64,000 nucleotides of DNA from Linyphia triangularis. Its lineage: Eukaryota > Arthropoda > Arachnida > Araneae > Linyphiidae. Where the stretch lies: positions 89,963,805 through 90,027,804 of the forward strand of contig OZ021725.1 in NCBI GenBank assembly GCA_963978545.1, read 5' to 3'. This document shows positions 53,056 through 64,000 of this stretch, in pieces (the first letter of the stretch is position 1; the number at the start of each line of letters is the position of its first letter). The position numbers and the translations under genes were made by a program. The notes beneath the pieces are model-generated. The model was not told the DNA's origin and searched no databases. It saw nothing but the letters and a program-made list of their open reading frames with translations.

Positions 53056-53085
<30 letters not shown>
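53056..53085 (+). repeat. A30 homopolymer tract
   Basis: The longest A tract in the window. No retrotransposed body is recognisable upstream, so it is not evidently a poly(A) tail. Confidence 0.95.
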
Positions 53086-53090
<5 letters not shown>

Positions 53091-54462
53091 ATATTTTAAA
53101 ATCTGCCTGGAAAAACCAAATCGCTGCTTTTAATTCAAACTACGTTTTGAACGCAAAATCTATTGCTAAGAAAAAATGTATTAAAATTTTAAATTCTAAT
53201 TGGTAACAATTTAAAACATGTCGACGATATATATGCTTCTTTTCACTACGATCACTTCGATGTAAATACAAACTCCAATACCAGGGTTTTATCGGAAGTG
53301 TAATCTGTATTATTATATAGCATTTCTTCTCTAATCAAATGTAATACATGTCATCAATACCTGTAACAAATTTAAAAAAAAAAAAAAAAAAAAAACTTAC
53401 CTTGAGGGAATAAATGTAATCCTTTTGATTCACAATTATCATTTTCAATGTCACAAGTGATTAATTACGTAGATGATTAAAAAAGATTATAAAACTGGGT
53501 AATTGAAATAGTGTAAAATGAATAATAAAATACCAAATTTCATCAGCTTAATAAAGAAAGCAATTGAATTGCAAACAAGTATTCATTGGTTGATATAGAG
53601 GAAGTTTTTCAATAATCATTCCACCATTGAAATATCGTTCGAGTAACCAGCCTATTCCAGATTAGCATTGGAAAACCAGTTGATAAAGACTTGAATTATT
53701 AATAAGGAAAATATATCTACTGACTTATACTTTCTAACGATACCGATGTTTAAGACTAAACCACAGAAACAAAGAGCAAAAATTGAGGTTAAATGAAGCC
53801 GCGTCTGTTGCTTTAAGATAACGGGGATATTTCCATTAGAACTAGTAGAAAGCCGACGCTTACTCAAATATCAGCAACAGAAAATAACACAAATATATGA
53901 AAGCACGTGGAAAGATTTCAAAACGGAAAAGTATTTCTGCCACAAAAAGATGACGAACAAAATTCAATATGAAAAGTTGAAATTTAAAATGAAAAACGAA
54001 CGTGAAACTTATGGTGCCTAAGGTATGAAGTATACCTAATAATGGATTGTTTTCATAATACTTATCCAGGTCGAATAGAAAAATCTCCTTTAAAGTTAAA
54101 GTTTAACAAACATTAGTCTCTTGTTTAAAGTCAATATTGATTTCAACTAATAAATGTATTTGTATTAAGTGTAATAAAAGAATTTCAAATATGTGTTCAC
54201 CAAATCTTAAGGTGATGTGGTTAAGGAACTGTATTGTTTACCAAATTTTGTTTCTGAAAAAATAGTGATTTTAGTTCAAACCTTATAGGATTGTATATCG
54301 ATATTTATATAAATATGGGTTTGAAAAATAAAAAGGGACTACTACAAAAATAAATACATAATTCACATTCCAATACTGTATTTGTTTCAGCACATGCAAA
54401 CTACTTATATCACGAAAATAAAGAAAAGAAACTAAAAACAACTATTTTTACGATGGCAAAAT

Positions 54463-54468
54463 TTTATT
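54463..54468 (-). terminator. Candidate polyadenylation signal AATAAA
   Basis: This is the first AATAAA on the minus strand after the zfh2 stop codon. A copy overlapping the final codons at 56313-56308 is too early to serve. It is followed about 25-50 nt downstream by a T-rich stretch (gttgttttt, then tttctttt), the usual arrangement around an animal cleavage site. Confidence 0.45.
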
Positions 54469-54544
54469 TTACACAGTTCATATTCGAACTATAGACACAG
54501 GACTCGGTGCAAAACATAAAAAATGCATCTGCATCGTTCCGTCA

Positions 54545-54552
54545 TATTTACA
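54545..54552 (-). promoter_or_regulatory. Pumilio-type element TGTAAATA in the 3' UTR
   Basis: An exact match to the PUF consensus UGUANAUA lies on the transcript strand about 80 nt before the candidate poly(A) signal. In animals Pumilio proteins repress or destabilise mRNAs through such sites. A single 8-mer match in an AT-rich UTR can occur by chance. Confidence 0.3.
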
Positions 54553-56301
54553 AACAAAACAATAAAAACATTTTTCCATACAATAACAGCGCTAGATACA
54601 TAAAACACAGCTCACATAACTTTCATATAATTTTCTCCTCACTTTTTAAGATAGTTTCAAAAGAGCGACAGTTTTTGTATGCAAAGATAAAAAGAAAAAC
54701 AAAAAATAAAAGCTAAGACCAATCATGCTTCTACAACAGAATTTCACATGCTTATAAAATTAATTATTTCATGCAATTTCATTAAAATCGTAACATTTTT
54801 TGTGGTAATACTTTGAGTTGTAAGGCACAAAACTGTTTATAAAAATAACGGTTATAAGTTACTGAATTGGTTTAACAAGGAAAAATGCCAAATGAGCTAT
54901 TTAAATAAAGTTTTAATGTAATTGGTTTGATTAAATAGCACTGGTAAAATGCTTGATAAAAAATATGAGTAGCATTAGTACTAGTCAATATAAATTTCAA
55001 GAAAAATAATTTTCTTGCTGGATATCGATTGAAAAGAATTTTTTTGTAAAAAAAAATTAATAATTTTTTAATAGTACACTTTTTACACTAGTAACTTTTT
55101 AATGTATCTATAAAATAATAAATAACACCGTTATTTTTATATTATTCCATCTTTCAATGTCATTTTTTGATTTTTCAAACTTGAAACTTGAAAGACAAAA
55201 ATTAGAAAATATAACAAATTCCTAAATTAGTAACAAAATTATAACACAAATGTAAGATATATATTGAATAACATAAATTTTTCTGTTTTTACCGGGGTAG
55301 TTTGTAAGGAAAATAAGTATTATATATATGTAAATGTATATATTGGCTGGTGTACAAAATATACATGTGCTTGCAAATAGCTGTATAGTAAGCAATATAC
55401 ATATTTTAAGATAGATTTATAGGAATTTCCAAGAAGTTTAAGGCACCTAACACAGGAATTCATCTTTAATTGCGAATATTCACAATTTTAATGATAGTAA
55501 ATTTTTAAATTTTGATTTACCTAGGCACATTTTAACAGTTATAAAATCCACACTACTCTATAGATAGGATGTTAGACATAGTCTTTCTGTGACGTTTAAT
55601 GCTTCAACATGTATTGAACACTCATAGGTCTATTTTGAAAGAAAAATCAACAACTTACGAACATGAAAATTGTTCAATATGAATGAACACACTTGTTAAA
55701 AGCAAAAGAGGGAGATAGAGCAATTTGGAGAACTAAAAGAGACATGTGTTAATTGAACCTGCTGTGCATTGTAATAGGATTTTCAGAAGCTTTTAGTGCA
55801 CGTGTATATTTTTCGTAAAGGAGAGAAAAGAAAGTAGAAAAGCCAGAACTGCCAAAAAATGCAAAAAAGGACTTTAGACGAATAATTAGATGACGAATTC
55901 AGCGGTGCAAGAGACATTGCGAAAGTCGAGAAAAAAGTGATAAATAAATCTGCACCAACGCTATCACGTCATTTCTTATCTCAAACAAGAAAAGGAGAAA
56001 AAATGCTGTGAAAAAAGCACATGAATTGTTGCTTATATTCAACCCTGCACGAAAAAATAGCTAATAAATTACTAACACAATGATAAATTACATGTACATG
56101 GTATGGAATTGCATCGTACGAGCTAGACAAAAAAATGTATATGCAAAGGATGAGTTATTTTAACTCAAGGAAATATGAAATGACATAAGTTCGTTTTTCT
56201 TTTCATTAAATAAAAAAAGGCAAAACATGAGTTCACTTTGCACTACTACTACACAGCATCACAGTTTAAAAAAGGGGAGTTTAGGGAGATGGGGAGTCTT
56301 G

Positions 56302-59300
56302 TCATAGTTTATTCCTACCTGGATACATGCCGGGGTGGAAGAAAGCACCCGAAAGTCCGGCATAATAGCCTGGGAATCCAGCATACATGTAGGGGAACAA
56401 GCCACCGGCTTCTGTGGTGGGCATGGGAAAGTCTGCCATGTTGCCAGGGCGCTGGGAAGGCCCATGGGCACTGGCTGTGCTGCCTCCGTTCAAGACATCA
56501 GAATTGTCCTTGTCTTCCTTTCGCACCAGCGCTAGTTGATTGGAGTTGGCAGCCTGGTGGTCTTTGGCCTCGGTAGTGTCTCCAACGCCAGCGTTGTTGT
56601 TATTACATTTGCTTGAGGCAGCAGAGAGTTCTTTGGCTTCCACTTTGGACGCCTGCGTGGTATTTGGTGTGACCGGAGGGGTTGGGCTGCTCAATAGGCT
56701 GGATGATGTGGTTGGACCGTTGCTAGCATTTGGAAAGCCTGGCATCCCCAAGGGCATCTGCTGCAAGCCCATCATATGCAACTGTTGCATCAGACTAGGT
56801 GGGTTGGCTCCGGAGGATGGAGCAGAAGACCCCAACATGTCGGAGTCTTCCTGGTGAAGGTTGTGTTGTGACTGGACAAGCTGGTTGAGCATGCTACTTG
56901 GAGTTGCTGGAGAGTGGTCAAGTCTGTCCATGTTGTCCTGTCCTTCGGTCAACTTCTTCATTTTTGTGATGTGAGCTTTCAGGTTTTCGAGGTGACGTCG
57001 AGAAAAGAGGTGATCCTGCATACTGGTGTTGGAGAACTTGACGTTGTACTTTACTTTACAGATTGTGCATTCTTCAGGCAATTTGGGCATGTCCATTTCA
57101 TGACCAAACGCCTTCAGGAAAGCTAATTTCGCTTTTTTCTCTTTAGCTCTCGCATTCTGAAACCAGACTTGAACGACTCTCTTTGGTAAACCGATATCAC
57201 GACCCATGGTCTCGCATTCTGCCATCGATGGTGTTTTATAGTCTGCAAATATGGACTTCATGACTTTCAACTGAATAGTAGACATTTGGGTTCGAAACCT
57301 TTTTCCACCGCCTTGATGTCCAGCGTTTGATGGCGATGTAGGGTTACTCTCATGGGACATATCCATGTGATCATCGAAATCCATATTTTCAGTTGATTCA
57401 GAATGGGTTTCAGATCTAGCATCATCACAACTCATGTAGCTTTTGTTCATTGCATCTTCAGAACTTTTATCACTTAAATTAGTAGGTACACCATCACTAC
57501 TTTTCTCGCCATCCATACTAAGTTTTACTGGTTTGCTGAGATCCAAAGGAGAATCGCCCGCTTGACCTGGTGGTTTATCTCCAGCAGCTTTTACTGGTTG
57601 TTTGGTAGTGTGCTCTGGTGCTGGAAGAGCAGGAATTTCTTTGGAGCTGCTGGTGGGATAAGCAAGATCATCCAAGTATTTTTTCAAAGAATCTTCGTAA
57701 TACTTTTTCATAGAACTTTGCATCGATTCCAGGTTTTGGGTGGTAAAGCTAGGTGCTGAGGAAGTTGTTGCGGTCGAATTTAAACCAGGATATACGTTCT
57801 TGATATCTTCTGAAGCATTAGAGGTGGAAGGTGTTTCAGGATTAGAGTCCATTTCACCGTCAGGAAGGGAATCAATATTGATATCGCCTCGAGTGTACTG
57901 ATCTGCATGCCTGGTGGCCAAATGTGACTCCAAAGCAGACCTAGCTTTAAACAATGCTCTACAAAATGGACAACGCTTGTGTATCACTTGCTGATGCGCA
58001 CGGAACTGTCCCTTTCGTTCTCTAGCACGAGTATTTTGAAACCATACTTGTACTACCCTCTTCTTTAGACCTACTTCTCTTGCAATGTTTTCAAGCATTT
58101 TTCGGCTGGGATTACTTTCAATCTGATACTTCTGATACAAATAATCCAGCTGTTCGGGGAGAATAGTCGTTCGTAGACGTTTATCTTTTGGTTGGTCACC
58201 ACAATCTTTTAAATCCTCCTCTTCAGATAGCTTTCTCTTTAGAGGGGGAGTTGGCGGTTGCTGAGCCTCGTATTGAAGAATTCCGAAGGACGAATTAGGG
58301 GAGAAATTTGGAAACAGATTTGGGTTCATGATATGCACAATTTGGTGTTCTCTCCAATGGTCGAAACGGGGAAAAGAGAGACTGCATTTATCACAACGAT
58401 AAGTGCCATTTTGAGGAAATTTTTCTTGTGTCCTATTGGTGATTGAAGATGTATCAGAAACGCTACTGCCTTGAGATTTTTCATCCATGGTAGCAGTAGC
58501 CGATTTCAATTGCAGGGCTAGAGGATTCTCGTCTTTAAAACAAGAACTTTTCTGGTGTTTAATAAGCTCGTAGTACCGCTGGAAAACTTGCAAGCATTTC
58601 TTGCACTGGTAGTTGAGACCCGGAGTTCTCTGAAATTTTCCAGCACTATCGTCATCCACGTTAACAGGTGGTTGGTTCTCGTACACTTTACGAGCTTTCT
58701 GTCTAGCGTTCTGGAACCACACCACAATCACTCTAGGACTGAGGCTCAGCAACTTCGACAGATACTCCAGGTCGTCATCTTTTGGATAAGCGTTGGTTTC
58801 GAAAAACTCCTGGAGGACTTTAATTTGGTAGTCGGTGAAGCGTGTTCGGTTAGCTCGTTTTCCACTGCCTGTACCACCACCGGCAGAACTAGAACCACAA
58901 TAAGATGGACTGTTGAAACCCCTCGGTGAATCAGATGTTGGAGGAGAGGTGGATGCACTAGGAATGATTGCGCCAGTGATCGATGAAACTGAACTGAAGT
59001 TGATGGACGGTTGTGGTGAAGGAGAGGAAGATTCAGAATGCAATGCATAAATATCTTTACAGTCGTCTTTTGGTGTCGACATTTTCATGTCAATTGATGC
59101 CAATGATGGGTGGGGCATAGACATGGGTGTCGAAACAGCTGATGACGTTGATGGCATGTCGGTCTTTAGAACAAGTGCCATCTTTTCTTCTTGCATGTGA
59201 GTTTGATAGTCATTCTCATGTTTGTCTTTTTCTTCTGTAGAAGAGTCAGTATCGTCGGCTATACTCCTCCCGTCTTCACTTTGGTTGGTAGAATCAGCAT

Positions 59301-62300
59301 CTATCTTGGATAGATAGTCGTTTCGGTTGATGGGTACCACTTTAGCTTCTCCTGTTTTTTCATACTCTTCCAAGTTTAGGAACGTTGATGGTGGGTTATT
59401 AAAGTTGTACGGAGAGTCTTTATTACGCTGTCTTTCTTTGAATAAGGTGTTACGGAACCAATGCTTGATAACCTTGAGTGGTAAACCAGATTTATCAGAC
59501 ATTTCTATCAACTGTTCCTCTGTTGGAGAGTTGTTAATGTCAAAGTATGTCCTTAGTATTTTTAGCTGTTCATCATTAATTCTCGTTCTTGCTCTTTTCT
59601 GTTGTTGAGCTTGTGCTGCCGCTACAGCTGCAGACTGTTGTTGCTGTTGGTGATGCATCATTTTTTGCTGCGCAGCAAAATAGTTGGACTCGACTCCACT
59701 AGGCATCATGGGATGGTTAAATGCAGAAGCCATCAATGGGTCCATAGGAGGTGGTAGAAGAACTGGTATTAATGGTGGATGCATATTCATAGCTGCAGCC
59801 GCTGCAAAATTCATGTTCAAATTCATGCTGTTCAGATTCATACTCATAGGAAGTCCCATTCCAAGGCCCATGCTCATTAAAATTTGATTAAATTGCAACT
59901 GAGCTGCCATTTGATTAGCTGTAACAGAGTTTTGAACATCAGGCATTTGGGATGCCATACTGGTTGCTGGAGGCGTTAAAGGAGGTTGATGGGTTGAAGA
60001 AGTTACTGAAGATGGAGTTGGACATAATGGGACGTCGGAAGAAACACTTGGCGTCTGTGGATTCATATCTCCTAAATTATCGTCCCCAGCAGCTGGTAAC
60101 ATGAGTTGTTCAGTACTTTGCTTCTCATAGTATAGTCGGTAGCTTTCAGCAAATTTTGAGAGAAATTCAAAAGGTACTACTTCTTTATGGATTTCTTCTC
60201 GGTGAGTTTTCAAAACCCAAATGCAAGAAAACTCTTTGGAACAAATGTCACACACTGATCTGTTAATTTCAGGAAGATCGGCAACCTCTTTTTTGCAGTC
60301 TTCTTCAATTTTCATTTCTAGGTTTTCTAAAGAGTCTTTATTATCTTCTTGCTTTAACTCATCCTTACATGAATCATTAGTCTTGTTTTCTTTATTATTT
60401 TGACTTTCATCGGTTTCTTTCTTCTCAATCTTTCTGCGTCTTTGATTGTTTTCATTGAAATGCATCACGACATCAAAACCAAAACTTTCAATTAAATGCT
60501 TGTATACCAGGGGTCTTGGTCTGGGGAACGGGCACCTTGGTCTTACTGGCAGTTGATTGGCAAGTGAATTGATTTGAGGACTTAGCTGAGGTGGTGTGAT
60601 ATTGGTAGCATCTGCAAGGGGTGGAAAGAGAAGGGAAGATTTCAGTGGGTCATCCTTCTCTAGACGGATAGAGGATTGATGGCTGGTTGGTACAGGGGCT
60701 GGAGGTGGGAAGGCTTGTGAAGCAGATGACACGGGAGTATTTTTTCCGATGCTTGTCGAGTGTGGGTTGAAAAAGCAGCACAGCTGCTGATGTTGCAGTA
60801 ATGAGTCATGAGACATGAAAATAGCATTGCACCTGGAACAGTTTATGAGAGCTTGCGAAGACACCTGAGATGGCATGAGGACGGGGGGCTGAGGAACTGA
60901 GGTCGCTAGCCCTAGGGCTTGCGTCATGGATGTTGCCACGTCAGTGGATAAGTGGAATTGAGGAGAGGCACTGGTGATAGTGGCAGCCGCAGACGATGCT
61001 GTGGTGCTCAGAGGAACTTGAGTCAGATCTGGGATCTTTGGAGCTTGGACAGAAGAAGGAACACTTGTGGCCTGGCCAGACACCTGCGAGGTTTGAGGCA
61101 GAATTAAAGAGGAACTTTCGTTTGTTACAGTCGGTGATTGACTCAATAAGTAAGAATGCTGTTCGTTGGTTGATTGTTCTGACCGCTCTATTAACGGAAC
61201 ACTGAGGTCAATTTGACCAGTGATAGCTAGCTCGTGCAACTTGGATGCTCTAGTTTGATGAAGCACTGATCTTACATGGATATCTAGAGTTGATCCTTGA
61301 CTGTAAGCTACTTTGCAGATATTGCATTTAAAAGGTTTCTTTTCTGAATCAATACCAACAGTGTTACTGGTTGTTATGTTGAGACTGGGACTACTAATCG
61401 GCGCAGTGAAAACTGAAGTTCCAGTGACTAAGGAACTGCTGGTTGCAGTGCTAGTTGCAGAACTAGAGGCACTGCTATTTTCTTTCATACTGAGTTTAAC
61501 TTTATGGAGATGAGAAACGGAATTGTAATGAACTAAAAGTATGTTTTTCTGAGTGAAAGACTCCATGCAGATATCGCATTTAAAAGGTCTATTAGGATCA
61601 AGATATTTTTCCATCGGATAACTCATTTTCTCACCTTTTCTGTGTAGAAGTGTTTTATTGTGACTCGTTAAGTAACTCTGCCTGGTAAAAGCCACCTTGC
61701 AACGATGACACTTATACTTTCTGTTTGGATCATTGTAGCTGTCTTCTGCCATGCTCTGACTATTGATGTAATCTTCAAGAACGTCTTGGTTATTTCCTGA
61801 GCTTTCCAATGATGCCTCTCCCATTTCGGAATGGTCACACTCACTGTCACGTGACGGTGAACACTCCTTATCAGCCCCCAAATCCATCATTTCATCAGCC
61901 ATTTCCATGCTTTCTCGAATGCTCTCTTTCTTCAGTAATTCTGTAGTTTGTGGATCCAAGACACCTCCGCCACCTGTTGATAAGAGGGGATTGTTTGCTA
62001 AGCTAGCTTTATACTGTTCCATCTGTTCCTTGGTCATGTCTGTGTGGGCAGTTTCAACGTGCTTCTGGAGCGCTATAACTGACCGAAAGCTGCGACCACA
62101 AAGGACGCACTTAGTTGCAGCACGAATCATGTGATACTGCGAATGTAACTGAAGTTTCTCCAAGGTTTTGAAAGCCAGACTGCATTGATTACAACGGTAC
62201 TTGTATACGTGTCGATCTGAAACGGACAACAATGGTTTCTTAGAGTGAGTTTCTTTAAAATGAAGTTGAACAGCTGCTGATGTTTTAAAGGACTGAACGC

Positions 62301-62954
62301 AACCTTTTTTCCAGCATTGATATTCTAAACCTGATGGTGTTGGTTTCAGTTCCATATGCCCTAATTCACTTTGATGTGAAAACAGATCTTCTACGTTGAA
62401 AAAGTTCTTATTGCAGAAAGTACAAAGTAAGTCGTCTCCTGGATCTTCAATTAAACGTTCTTTATTTTCTGGAGATGTCTTACCATCTGGTTCAGGAGTT
62501 TCTCGCTTTGGTGTTGGTGGATCTTCAGACTTGGCCTTTAGTTCCTGACTATCTGATTTTGTATCCATGTTAGACATGTCCACCATCAGTAAAAGTCGCT
62601 GAACTCCTTCTTTGATAACATTGTGAATATCAATAAGGTGATTTTCAAGAGCAGCAATGTCCTTGCAACCCTCTTGGCACAATGGGCAAGGGATTGTGTT
62701 GGTTTGTGGCATGTGTTGAGATACGACATGCATTTGAATACGCACTTCACTGTTGCTGGTGAAGTCACAGCATGGACATCGATGAGTCTGCTCAGAATTT
62801 TGAACAGCTTCATTTGGCGTAATAGACTTTGACTGCTCGAGCAGTGCTTTCTTTAGCCTTGAGTCAGACGCAGATTTATCTTCTGTTTTAGGTGGGCTTA
62901 TTTTTCCATCTGCCTTTAAAATCCCTTCCTCGTTGAATTCCAACATCGGCGTGT
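56302..62954 (-). CDS. zfh2: zfh2/ZFHX3-4-type zinc-finger homeobox factor, large terminal coding exon
   Basis: Nuclear DNA-binding transcription factor of the zfh2/ZFHX3/ZFHX4 family, which acts in neural and appendage development. The frame is open for 2,214 codons from an internal Met at 62946; the real exon start is the acceptor ending ...ttttctag at 62955, which adds AC-ACG-CCG before that Met. Counting from the Met, C2H2-type fingers have first cysteines near 57, 87, 175, 211, 252, 280, 413, 457, 541, 703 (C2HC), 899, 1448 (C2HC), 1518, 1659 and 1960. Homeodomains lie at about 1116-1175, 1363-1422, 1588-1647 and 1881-1940. WFRN in the first and WFQN in the other three mark recognition helix 3. 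Other features are a Met/Asn/Ala-rich stretch and a short poly-Gln just before homeodomain 1, a basic PLKRKL segment before homeodomain 3, and PLDLS at 1800-1804, a classic CtBP-binding motif. The stop is TGA at 56304-56302. Family assignment is very secure; the ortholog name is inferred. Confidence 0.96.
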
Positions 62955-63389
62955 CTAGAAAAGATGTTTTAATTATCCAATTTATTTAAAAAGGTATAAT
63001 GATGTTATTGATGGGAAAAAATCAGCAGGTATGAAAAAAAAAAAATTAATGGTGTACAGTATGGATAAAATTAAAGTTTGGTATGGGCAACAAAATTAAA
63101 TTATTCAATATTTCATAACTATACTATAATTTAAAATTATTTATTCTCCAAAAATCTACGAAAATATGTTCATTTAAGTAAAACCGTATTTGAACAGTAA
63201 TATTAAAAACAATCACAATTTGCTTCCTTCTCCTTTTATTTTAATGATTATTATTATTATTGGCTATGGATACAATTTAGTACAATATGTATTTTAATAT
63301 TCTGAAACTAAAACAAATTTCACTATACATAAAAACAGATATTTTAAACTTAAAAACTATTATGCATTATAGTAAAAGTTGTTACATAC
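62955..63389 (-). other. Intron of the zfh2-like gene (phase 1)
   Basis: This 435-bp intron is AT-rich, begins gtatgt and ends in a pyrimidine-rich ...catcttttctag. It interrupts a codon after its first base. Nothing else recognisable lies in it apart from A/T runs. It is short compared with the introns expected at the 5' end of such a gene. Confidence 0.93.
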
Positions 63390-64000
63390 CAACATCAGCA
63401 TCAAATATAATTTTTTCATTTCCCTTCAGTTCTTTTACCAACACATAATCACGAACATCTTCGTCCACGTCTCTTCCTTCTGTTCGTAATTGCATTTGAC
63501 GTATGTTCTCATGTCGCAAATGTCGAATGGAGTGAACGTGTTGTATAAGATTGAATTTTGCTTTAGTTGAGAAGTTACAGAGCCTGCAGTGGAAATAATG
63601 AGCTTCAGCTTTCAAAGAATGAACCCCCATTTGGAGATGAGCAAAAATCCTAGCATTAGCCTCATGCCTAGGATTAGCATTATGCAACTGCAACTTATGA
63701 ATGCTGTTGGTGTAATAGTCACATGCATTGCAACGCACTTGTACTGGGTTGCTGACATTGGCGTACTTGAGTTTCCACTCCGTACTCGCCCCGCCTTCTT
63801 TCACATGATTTACGTGCTGTAATCGTTGGAGATGCTTGTCTGTCTTGCAATGCAACTGGAAGTTAGCCTTCAGATTTGTCTTGTACGTACACAGTTTACA
63901 GATGTAGGTTCCGGCCACCACCATCAGGACTTCTTCCTCACGTTGACGAGTTCGGTCGAGCTGAGCGTGTTGATTCAGAGCGTCGATGGCATCGGCAGAA
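63390..64000 (-). CDS. zfh2: zfh2-like gene, upstream coding exon (5' end beyond window)
   Basis: The frame stays open to the window edge, so the Met at 63924 is internal and the exon is partial. About 203 complete codons are visible, starting SADAIDALNQHAQ. Three fingers of the long-spaced, U1-like C2H2 type are seen: YICKLC...HCKTDKH, VRCNAC...HNANPRH and FHCRLC...HVHSIRH. Their H-x5-H ends are typical of the middle part of ZFHX3/4 proteins. The exon ends in ...GAT GCT GAT GTT G followed by gtatgt, a strong splice donor at 63389. Joining to the acceptor at 62955 makes the split codon GAC (Asp), and the reading continues D-T-P-M-L-E-F in frame. The same frame read through the donor would stop after two codons, as expected for an intron. 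Upstream exons (N-terminal fingers and promoter) lie outside the window. Confidence 0.95.

Larger units (their letters stand above)
50891..54439. other. AT-rich DNA just downstream of zfh2
   Basis: It holds an A30 tract (53056-53085) and an A22 tract (53374-53395) without an attached retroelement body, plus a 16-bp perfect hairpin listed separately. No gene or element is recognised. Confidence 0.5.
54440..56301 (-). other. Probable 3' UTR of the zfh2-like gene
   Basis: From the TGA at 56302 down to about 54440 there is no coding signal. Reading the minus strand away from the stop, the first canonical AATAAA is at 54468-54463, giving a UTR of about 1.85 kb. ATTAAA variants occur earlier (for example near 55484, 55463, 55096 and 54913), so shorter forms are possible. 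The region is AT-rich with many ATTTA-like stretches and one Pumilio-type site. The extent is inferred from sequence signals only. Confidence 0.5.

Noticed and set aside
53056..53395. A30 and A22 tracts as poly(A) tails of processed pseudogenes or LINEs
   Set aside because: No coding remnant or element body precedes them on plus, and no target duplications were seen.
56302..62832. Many short plus-strand and alternate-frame minus ORFs across the zfh2 exon
   Set aside because: They are shadows of the strongly supported 2,214-codon frame.
63382..63390. Stop codon shortly after ...FDADVGM on minus as the end of a separate 180-residue protein
   Set aside because: The stop lies in the intron just past a gtatgt donor. 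The frame joins cleanly to the next exon and also extends upstream past the apparent start to the window edge.

Overview
The window is animal nuclear DNA, most likely from an arthropod and probably a spider. It is AT-rich, full of homopolymer and AT runs, and has one spliced gene with conventional GT..AG signals. The phylum rests on the gene, a zinc-finger homeobox factor of the zfh2/ZFHX3/ZFHX4 family. The spider suggestion rests on a retrotransposon fragment at about 41.0-41.4 kb whose C-terminus (LSRLASGHLKGL, then ASPQHILDCLGL) resembles proteins I recall as very common in spider genomes. That recollection was not checked by search.

The right end (about 54.4-64.0 kb, minus strand) holds the 3' part of the zfh2-like gene. 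A partial exon (63390-64000) encodes three C2H2 fingers. A 435-bp intron separates it from a 6.65-kb terminal coding exon (56302-62954) encoding 15 more fingers, four homeodomains and a PLDLS CtBP-type motif. The splice is in frame across a split GAC codon and gives about 2,420 residues in the window. The 5' part of the gene lies beyond position 64000. The 3' UTR probably runs to the first AATAAA (54463-54468), about 1.85 kb past the stop.

The rest (1 to about 54 kb) is a gene desert downstream of zfh2. I found no convincing second gene. The AT-rich background is broken by islands of 200-600 bp with higher GC and few stops on either strand. These carry homeodomain cores, CRE palindromes, octamers and, near 44.33 kb, a near-consensus SOX-POU composite site. 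Such islands are what enhancers of a developmental regulator would look like, but conservation could not be tested.

Mobile DNA is sparse but informative. There is a full-length tRNA-derived SINE with a 13-bp target duplication (7754-7934), a probable hAT-like MITE with a 10-bp duplication (12948-13340), two diverged copies of one MITE family with inverted ends (39370-39680 and 41521-41796), and a 5'-truncated LINE 3' end with a hairpin over its stop codon and an (AAC)n tail. Structural repeats include a 23-bp perfect hairpin (9333-9398), a long imperfect foldback (19393-19576), a 20-bp minisatellite (16021-16425) and a 125-bp (TA)n tract. I found no prokaryotic features, no CRISPR array and no evident new multi-gene system. 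The most promising unexplored content is the candidate regulatory DNA and the small repeat families.
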